9,525 nt of DNA from NCBI GenBank assembly GCA_029239415.1, contig JAQZAY010000128.1, positions 1 to 9,525 of the forward strand. Reading direction: 5' to 3'. Every line of letters begins with the position of its first letter. Position 1 is the first letter of the stretch. The stretch is from Pseudomonas sp. (lineage in GTDB: Bacteria > Pseudomonadota > Gammaproteobacteria > Pseudomonadales > Pseudomonadaceae). This document shows positions 6,433-9,525 of the stretch, in pieces. The position numbers and the translations under genes are program-made. Below the pieces are notes generated by a model, which was not told where the DNA came from, searched no databases, and was given only the letters and a program-made list of their open reading frames with translations.

Positions 6433-7446
6433 ATGCCAACCATCCTCTCCGATGTGGTCTTCCGCGACGAACTGCGCGACTACATGACCGTGAACACCGC
6501 CGAGCGCACCGCGTTCTTCGAGTCGGGCATCCTCACCAGCAACAATGACATGACCACGCTGCTGGCCAGCCCGTCGAACACCTTCACCCTTCCATGGTGG
6601 GTCGATCTGGATGCGTCCATCGAGCCGAACTACTCGAACGACGTGTACACCGATATCGCCGTGCCGCTGTCGGTCACCAGCGCTGAGATGCAGGCTCGCG
6701 CGGCCTACCTCAACGAAGGCTGGAACTGCATGAACCTGGTGAAGAACATCACCAACCAGGATCCGCTCGAGTTTGTCGCCGGCCGACTGACCAGCTACTG
6801 GCAGCGCCAGGCCCAGCGTCGCACCATCGCTACCACCGTGGGCATCTACAACGACAACGTGGCCAGCAATGGCGGCGACATGGTGGTGGACGCCGGCGGC
6901 ACCATCAACGCTGCGGCCATCATCCGCGCCAAGGCGACCATGGGCGATTACTCTGGTCAGCTGGGCGGCCTGAGCGTCATCGCCATGCACTCGGCCGTAC
7001 AGACCGAGCTGCAGATCCTGAACCTGATCGACTTCACCCCGCTGGCCAACCAGATCCCTGAGTTCGGCCGCTTCCAAGGTATGCGCGTCGTCGTCGACGA
7101 CAGCATGCCGGTGATCGGCACCGGCGCAGACCGCAAGTACCTGTCGGTCATCTTCGGCCCCGGCGCTATGGGCTATGCCGAGGAGCAGGATGAGAACGAT
7201 ATCGCTCACGACCGCGAAGAGGCGCGCGGCAATGGCGGCGGCACTGAAACCCTGTGGACTCGCCGCAACTTCGTGATCCACCCGCTGGGCTACTCGTTCC
7301 TGTCGGACACCATCACCGGCACGCCGACCACCGGCCGCCCGGTCTCGGCCAACTGGTCCGACCTGGCCCTGGCCACCAACTGGCAGCGCAAGTTCGACCG
7401 TAAGCAGGTGCCGCTGGCATTTATCACGTCCACCGTCGCGGCATAA
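6433..7446 (+). CDS. Major capsid protein, HK97 fold (Gp13-like)
   Basis: This is the coat protein that forms the icosahedral shell. It has 337 residues. The start MPTILSDVVFRDELRDYM and the segment FTLPWWVDLDASIEPNYSND (51-70) fit the Gp13-like group of HK97-fold coat proteins. The helix LTSYWQRQAQRRTIATTVGI (119-138) fits the long spine helix, and LGGLSVIAMHSAVQTELQIL with MRVVVDDSMPV fits the P-domain. The C-terminal WTRRNFVIHPLGYSF is also typical. There is no N-terminal delta domain, which fits a separate scaffold encoded just upstream. AAAGGA precedes the ATG by about 9 bases. A very stable hairpin follows the stop codon. Confidence 0.92.
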   Translation: MPTILSDVVFRDELRDYMTVNTAERTAFFESGILTSNNDMTTLLASPSNTFTLPWWVDLDASIEPNYSNDVYTDIAVPLSVTSAEMQARAAYLNEGWNCMNLVKNITNQDPLEFVAGRLTSYWQRQAQRRTIATTVGIYNDNVASNGGDMVVDAGGTINAAAIIRAKATMGDYSGQLGGLSVIAMHSAVQTELQILNLIDFTPLANQIPEFGRFQGMRVVVDDSMPVIGTGADRKYLSVIFGPGAMGYAEEQDENDIAHDREEARGNGGGTETLWTRRNFVIHPLGYSFLSDTITGTPTTGRPVSANWSDLALATNWQRKFDRKQVPLAFITSTVAA

Positions 7447-7452
7447 CCCATG

Positions 7453-7474
7453 GCTGGCCCCTCCGGGGGCTGGC
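7453..7474 (+). promoter_or_regulatory. Stable RNA hairpin with C(UCCG)G tetraloop after the capsid gene
   Basis: GCTGGCCCC (7453-7461) pairs with GGGGCTGGC (7466-7474) over 9 bp (two G-U wobbles), closed by a UCCG loop. C(UNCG)G loops are among the most stable RNA tetraloops. There is no T-run, so this is not a classical terminator. It begins 6 bases after the capsid TAA. Likely roles are shielding the capsid mRNA 3' side from exonucleases or marking a processing point. Confidence 0.65.
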
Positions 7475-7493
7475 GACCTGAAGGAGAACCACC

Positions 7494-7922
7494 ATGGAAA
7501 AAGACAAGCACATCGACCCGAACAACAAGGCTCGTTGGGGCTTCGAGGGCGAGCCTGGCAACGTCAAGGTCGGCCCGAAGACAGTTGGCGAGACCGGCGG
7601 TATCGACTCGGCCCGCACCGAGCCTGACAGCTCCGGCGCGCACAACACCGGCGGCGGCACTGGCGGCGGCGAGCAGTTCCATCAGTTGCAACAGGCCAAC
7701 GCCCAACTGGCGGCCGAGAAGGAAGACCTGCAGAAGCAACTGCAGGCTCTCCAACAGGCCGAGCAGGGCCGACTCGACGCCGAGAAGGAAGAGCAAGACC
7801 GGCTGGCGGCCGAGAAGGAAGTCGAAGAGCTGAAGGCCAAGCTCGATGCCGCAAAGGTCAGCTACCGCGCCAACGCCTCGAAAGAGTCGCTGCAGAAGCT
7901 GGTAGACGAATTGCCTAAGTAA
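7494..7922 (+). CDS. Coiled-coil protein with C-terminal HeH/LEM-like segment, probable head accessory protein
   Basis: The protein has 142 residues and three parts. Residues 1-62 are Gly/Pro/Thr-rich and probably disordered (GGGTGGGE at 53-60). Residues 63-122 form an extended coiled coil of AEKE-type repeats (LAAEKEDL, LDAEKEEQ, LAAEKEVEEL), partly made by an in-frame DNA repeat. The C-terminal SYRANASKESLQKLVDELPK (123-142) resembles the small helix-extended loop-helix (HeH/LEM-like) module often found at the ends of phage head proteins. AAGGAG lies 7 bases upstream of the ATG. The position right after the capsid gene suggests a capsid-associated, decoration or head-completion role; the exact function is not known. 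Confidence 0.8.
   Translation: MEKDKHIDPNNKARWGFEGEPGNVKVGPKTVGETGGIDSARTEPDSSGAHNTGGGTGGGEQFHQLQQANAQLAAEKEDLQKQLQALQQAEQGRLDAEKEEQDRLAAEKEVEELKAKLDAAKVSYRANASKESLQKLVDELPK
7707..7821 (+). repeat. In-frame direct repeat within the coiled-coil gene
   Basis: CTGGCGGCCGAGAAGGAAG occurs exactly at 7707-7725 and 7803-7821, 96 bases (32 codons) apart, with a shortened third copy GCCGAGAAGGAAG at 7779-7791. All copies are in the same frame and encode (L-A)-AEKE, so the coiled coil probably grew by duplication and could change length by recombination. Confidence 0.8.
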
Positions 7923-7926
7923 CACC

Positions 7927-7955
7927 GTGGGCGGCTGGCAAATCCGCCGCCCCAC
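7927..7955 (+). promoter_or_regulatory. GC-rich intergenic hairpin before the head-tail connector gene
   Basis: GTGGGCGGC (7927-7935) pairs with GCCGCCCCAC (7946-7955) over 9 bp with one bulged C at 7950 and a 10-base loop. It starts 4 bases after the HeH-type gene's TAA. No T-run follows. Like the hairpin after the capsid gene it may stabilise or punctuate the mRNA; a weak factor-independent pause is also possible. Confidence 0.55.
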
Positions 7956-7965
7956 TCATTCCAGC

Positions 7966-7970
7966 GGAGG
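7966..7970 (+). promoter_or_regulatory. Ribosome binding site deciding the ATG at 7975
   Basis: GGAGG lies 4 bases before ATG 7975. The frame extends to a GTG at 7927, but that codon is the first base-paired part of a hairpin and has no ribosome binding site, so 7975 is the start. Confidence 0.75.
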
Positions 7971-7974
7971 CCTG

Positions 7975-8367
7975 ATGGCTACCTACATCACCGTGGCAGA
8001 CGTCGACGCCCTCCTTGGCAGCGCCTGGGCGCCCGAGGAAAAGAAGGCGCTGGCGGTCATGCAGGCTAACGCATACCTCACTTCGCTGAGCCTGGTAGGC
8101 ATCGACATGCAGGCCATGCCTCAGGATGTGAAGGATGCCGGCGCCCAGCTGGCCCTGGCCGCGTCCACCGGGAAGCTGTACCAACAGCAGACCGAAGGCT
8201 CGCTCGAGGCCAAGACGGTCAAGGCCGGATCGGTATCGACCAGCCGCACCTATGCATCGCTCGACCGCGCCAGCGCCAGCGCGCAGCCCGAGGCGATCCA
8301 GTTCGCGCTGGCCCTCCTGACGCCCTGGCGCGGCAACGCATTCAGCTTCGTCGTGAGCAGGGGGTGA
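7975..8367 (+). CDS. Head-tail connector protein (gp6/gp15-like, DnaT-like annotation family)
   Basis: This is probably the adaptor ring that docks under the portal after packaging. The protein has 130 residues from the ATG at 7975. It is mainly helical: ITVADVDALLG at the start, then EEKKALAVMQANAYLTSL (21-38), DVKDAGAQLALAASTGKLYQQ (51-71), a short loop VKAGSVSTSRTY (82-93) and a final helix QPEAIQFALALLTPW (104-118). This order (helix bundle, long loop with K-x-G-x-V-x-S-x-x-Y, last helix ending in a Leu-Leu-x-P-W type motif) is that of head-tail connectors. Phage proteins like this are often labelled putative DnaT-like single-strand binding proteins, but position and pattern argue for a connector. 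Its TGA is 3 bases before the next gene. Confidence 0.8.
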   Translation: MATYITVADVDALLGSAWAPEEKKALAVMQANAYLTSLSLVGIDMQAMPQDVKDAGAQLALAASTGKLYQQQTEGSLEAKTVKAGSVSTSRTYASLDRASASAQPEAIQFALALLTPWRGNAFSFVVSRG

Positions 8368-8370
8368 GCC

Positions 8371-8751
8371 GTGGGCCTGCGCAATGATATCCAAGTCGAC
8401 TTGGCTGCTGCCTTCGACGAAGACCTGGCAGACGCGGTCGCGCCGTTCACCGGCCATTACCTTGGCCCAGGCGAGACCGACCCACTGACCGAGATCAGCA
8501 CGCGCCAGCCGGTCACCTACACCGGGCGCGGCGTGCTCGACGAGTACGAGGCCCGCCGTATCGACGGCATCAATATCCTGGCGGGTGATGTGCTACTGAT
8601 CTGCCTGGCGAACGAGGTCACTGACCTCCCAGCCGTAGGCCACCGCATCACTGCTGCGGACCTGATCACCGGCGAGCCGATCACTTACCAGGTCGTGAAG
8701 CCCGGCATTGACCCGGCCAAGGCCCATTACGAGATCCAGCTGAGGAGGTAG
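8371..8751 (+). CDS. Head closure (stopper)-like neck protein
   Basis: The protein has 126 residues from a GTG start at 8371; AGGGGGTGA just upstream serves as the ribosome binding site and overlaps the previous stop. An N-terminal helical part (1-24) leads into a strand-rich region: VTYTGRGVLDEYEARRIDGINILAGDVLLICLAN and HRITAADLITGEPITYQVVKPGIDPAKAHYEIQLRR. The pattern (long beta hairpin, G-D-x-x-L-L-I, closing strand ending in x-x-L-R-R) resembles head-completion proteins of the beta-barrel type that plug the portal channel and receive the tail. Function is inferred from size, strand pattern and gene order; no catalytic motif is visible. It ends two bases before the 42-residue micro-gene. 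Confidence 0.72.
   Translation: MGLRNDIQVDLAAAFDEDLADAVAPFTGHYLGPGETDPLTEISTRQPVTYTGRGVLDEYEARRIDGINILAGDVLLICLANEVTDLPAVGHRITAADLITGEPITYQVVKPGIDPAKAHYEIQLRR
8743..8749 (+). promoter_or_regulatory. Full-consensus ribosome binding site of the 42-residue gene
   Basis: AGGAGGT, a complete anti-16S match, lies 4 bases before ATG 8754 and overlaps the last codons and stop of the upstream gene. It is the best ribosome binding site in the window and supports a real micro-gene. Confidence 0.75.
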
Positions 8752-8753
8752 TC

Positions 8754-8882
8754 ATGAACGTTTTCCTGTTGCAGGGCCTGGATTCCATGGCGCTTGCCTT
8801 GGCGGAAGCGGGCCACGTCTGGACCAATGCCGAAAGACACGCATACGAGAGCCTCGTTCGCGAGCTGACTCGCCATGGCTAA
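8754..8882 (+). CDS. 42-residue micro-protein of unknown function
   Basis: This short open frame begins MNVFLLQGLDSMALALAEAG and continues through HVWTNAERHAYESLVRELTR to HG. It has a perfect AGGAGGT site and fills a 123-base gap between two neck genes that would otherwise be empty, both strong signs of a real gene. The product looks like one or two amphipathic helices; the start is mildly hydrophobic but not a convincing signal or membrane segment. Its last 8 bases overlap the start of the gp10-like gene, which has no good ribosome binding site of its own, so translating this frame may deliver ribosomes to that gene. It could be a leader for coupling, a small neck protein, or both. Confidence 0.7.
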   Translation: MNVFLLQGLDSMALALAEAGHVWTNAERHAYESLVRELTRHG

Positions 8883-9261
8883 GCGCGGGTGGAGCACGCC
8901 GCCAAGCGCGTTTGCTGACGTTGTCGATGAACTGGTCGCCCAAAGGGTGAGGATCATCGCCATCAAGATGCTGAACGAAATCGTGCTGCGGTCGCCGGTA
9001 GACACCGGGCGCTTCCGTGGAAACAACATCGTCAGCGTAGGCGCGCCGGTCCTGGCCAGCACCTTGAACCTGGACCCGAGCGGTGCAGCCACGATCCAGG
9101 CTGGTGCCAGGGCGCTGACCGGGCTTGAGCCATTCACCGTGGTCTACATCCAGAACAACCTGCCGTATGCAGAGCGCCTGGAAGACGGCCACTCCAAGCA
9201 GGCGCCAGGCGGCGTCTATGGCGTCTCCTTCAACGGTGTGTCACAGGCATACAGCAAATGA
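8875..9261 (+). CDS. HK97 gp10-like neck / tail completion protein
   Basis: The protein has 128 residues. It shows the family pattern: an N-terminal helix (about 11-39), the motif SPVDTGRFRGNN (40-51), a beta segment (ATIQAGARAL), then VVYIQNNLPYAERLEDGHSKQAPGGV (89-114), where N-x-x-PYA-x-x-L-E-x-G is the hallmark of gp10-like and minor tail Z-like proteins. These act at the head-tail joint or tail end to finish the neck. It starts inside the 42-residue gene and ends in an ATGA overlap with the next gene (9258-9261), so all three are probably coupled. Confidence 0.88.
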   Translation: MAKRGWSTPPSAFADVVDELVAQRVRIIAIKMLNEIVLRSPVDTGRFRGNNIVSVGAPVLASTLNLDPSGAATIQAGARALTGLEPFTVVYIQNNLPYAERLEDGHSKQAPGGVYGVSFNGVSQAYSK

Positions 9262-9525
9262 CCTTCGAGCAGATCCGCGCCATCATCATCGGCCGCATGA
9301 CGCAGTGGGCGGGTATTCCGGCCAGCGCCGTCGACTATCCGAACAGCCCGAGCGGGCCATTTGATCCTGCCGGCAAGCCTATCTGGGCGCGCTTGGCTGA
9401 TGTGCCGGGGCTGTCCAGCACAACCGAAATCGGCCTGGGCCCAGTCGTGCGTCGCACTGGACTGGTCATCATCCAGCTGTTCGTGCGTAGCAACACCGGC
9501 ACCCTGGCCATCACCCGCGCCGCTG
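9258..9525 (+). CDS. Tail terminator-like protein (DUF4128 type), cut by right edge
   Basis: This frame opens at ATG 9258, overlapping the previous stop as ATGA, and stays open to the window end, giving 89 complete codons. It begins MTFEQIRAIIIGRMTQWAG, then IPASAVDYPN, a PIWARLAD strand and a RRTGLVIIQLFVRSNTG strand near the right edge. The initial helix, the PxWAR-type strand and the V-I-I-Q-L-F-V strand fit the small tail terminator proteins that cap the tail tube and fix its length, found in gene order just after gp10-like proteins. The C-terminal part is outside the window, so length and completeness are unknown. Confidence 0.78.
   Translation, partial: MTFEQIRAIIIGRMTQWAGIPASAVDYPNSPSGPFDPAGKPIWARLADVPGLSSTTEIGLGPVVRRTGLVIIQLFVRSNTGTLAITRAA

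Noticed and set aside
6427..7281. Minus-strand open frame (284 codons) opposite the major capsid gene
   Set aside because: Shadow of the capsid gene; the His/Val/Ala/Asp-rich product fits the reverse complement of biased codons.
1..9525. CRISPR arrays, tRNA genes, insertion sequences, attachment sites
   Set aside because: No regularly spaced repeats, no tRNA cloverleaf with TTCRA-type arm, no transposase and no terminal inverted repeats were seen on reading both strands.

Overview
The window is the front part of the late (packaging, head and neck) operon of a tailed phage, most likely a siphovirus-type prophage or temperate phage of a Pseudomonas-like gammaproteobacterium. The host is inferred from the high G+C, the codon use strongly biased to G/C third positions, and the protein style. 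No host gene, integrase, repressor or attachment site lies in the window, so prophage versus free phage and the exact host cannot be decided here.

Layout. At the left edge a plus-strand gene ends at 65 (only about 20 residues seen). Facing it is the only minus-strand gene, 80-502, a 140-residue protein with a DGRHR motif like that of ParB/sulfiredoxin-fold proteins. It is visibly more AT-rich than its neighbours and has its own strong ribosome binding site, so it looks like a moron (accessory cargo gene). A 115-base AT-rich divergent spacer (503-617) follows. Everything after that is on the plus strand and tightly packed: two small unknown genes (618-809, 806-1054), terminase small subunit (1057-1674), terminase large subunit (1677-3164), DUF4055-type portal (3172-4623), Mu gpF/SPP1 gp7-like head morphogenesis protein (4613-5656), scaffold-like coiled-coil protein (5725-6420), HK97-fold major capsid protein (6433-7446), a coiled-coil protein with a C-terminal HeH/LEM-like segment (7494-7922), head-tail connector (7975-8367), head closure-like protein (8371-8751), a 42-residue micro-gene (8754-8882), an HK97 gp10-like neck/tail completion protein (8875-9261), and a tail terminator-like protein cut by the right edge (from 9258).

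How they work together. The terminase pair recognises, cuts and pumps phage DNA through the portal. The scaffold and the gpF-like protein help the capsid protein assemble a procapsid around the portal. The connector, closure, gp10-like and terminator proteins seal the filled head and join it to a tail whose genes should lie to the right. Many junctions overlap or nearly touch (GTGA at 806, ATGA at 9258, 11-base and 8-base overlaps), which suggests translational coupling. The three longest gaps inside the operon, all next to the scaffold/capsid genes, each hold an RNA hairpin: a weak terminator-like one before the scaffold gene, a 9-bp stem with a C(UCCG)G tetraloop just after the capsid gene, and a bulged GC-rich stem after the HeH-type gene. 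These are candidates for setting scaffold and capsid dosage.

The structural genes are ordinary for lambdoid-type Pseudomonas phages. The parts most worth a second look are the DGRHR gene, the hairpins around the capsid gene, and the small uncharacterised genes.
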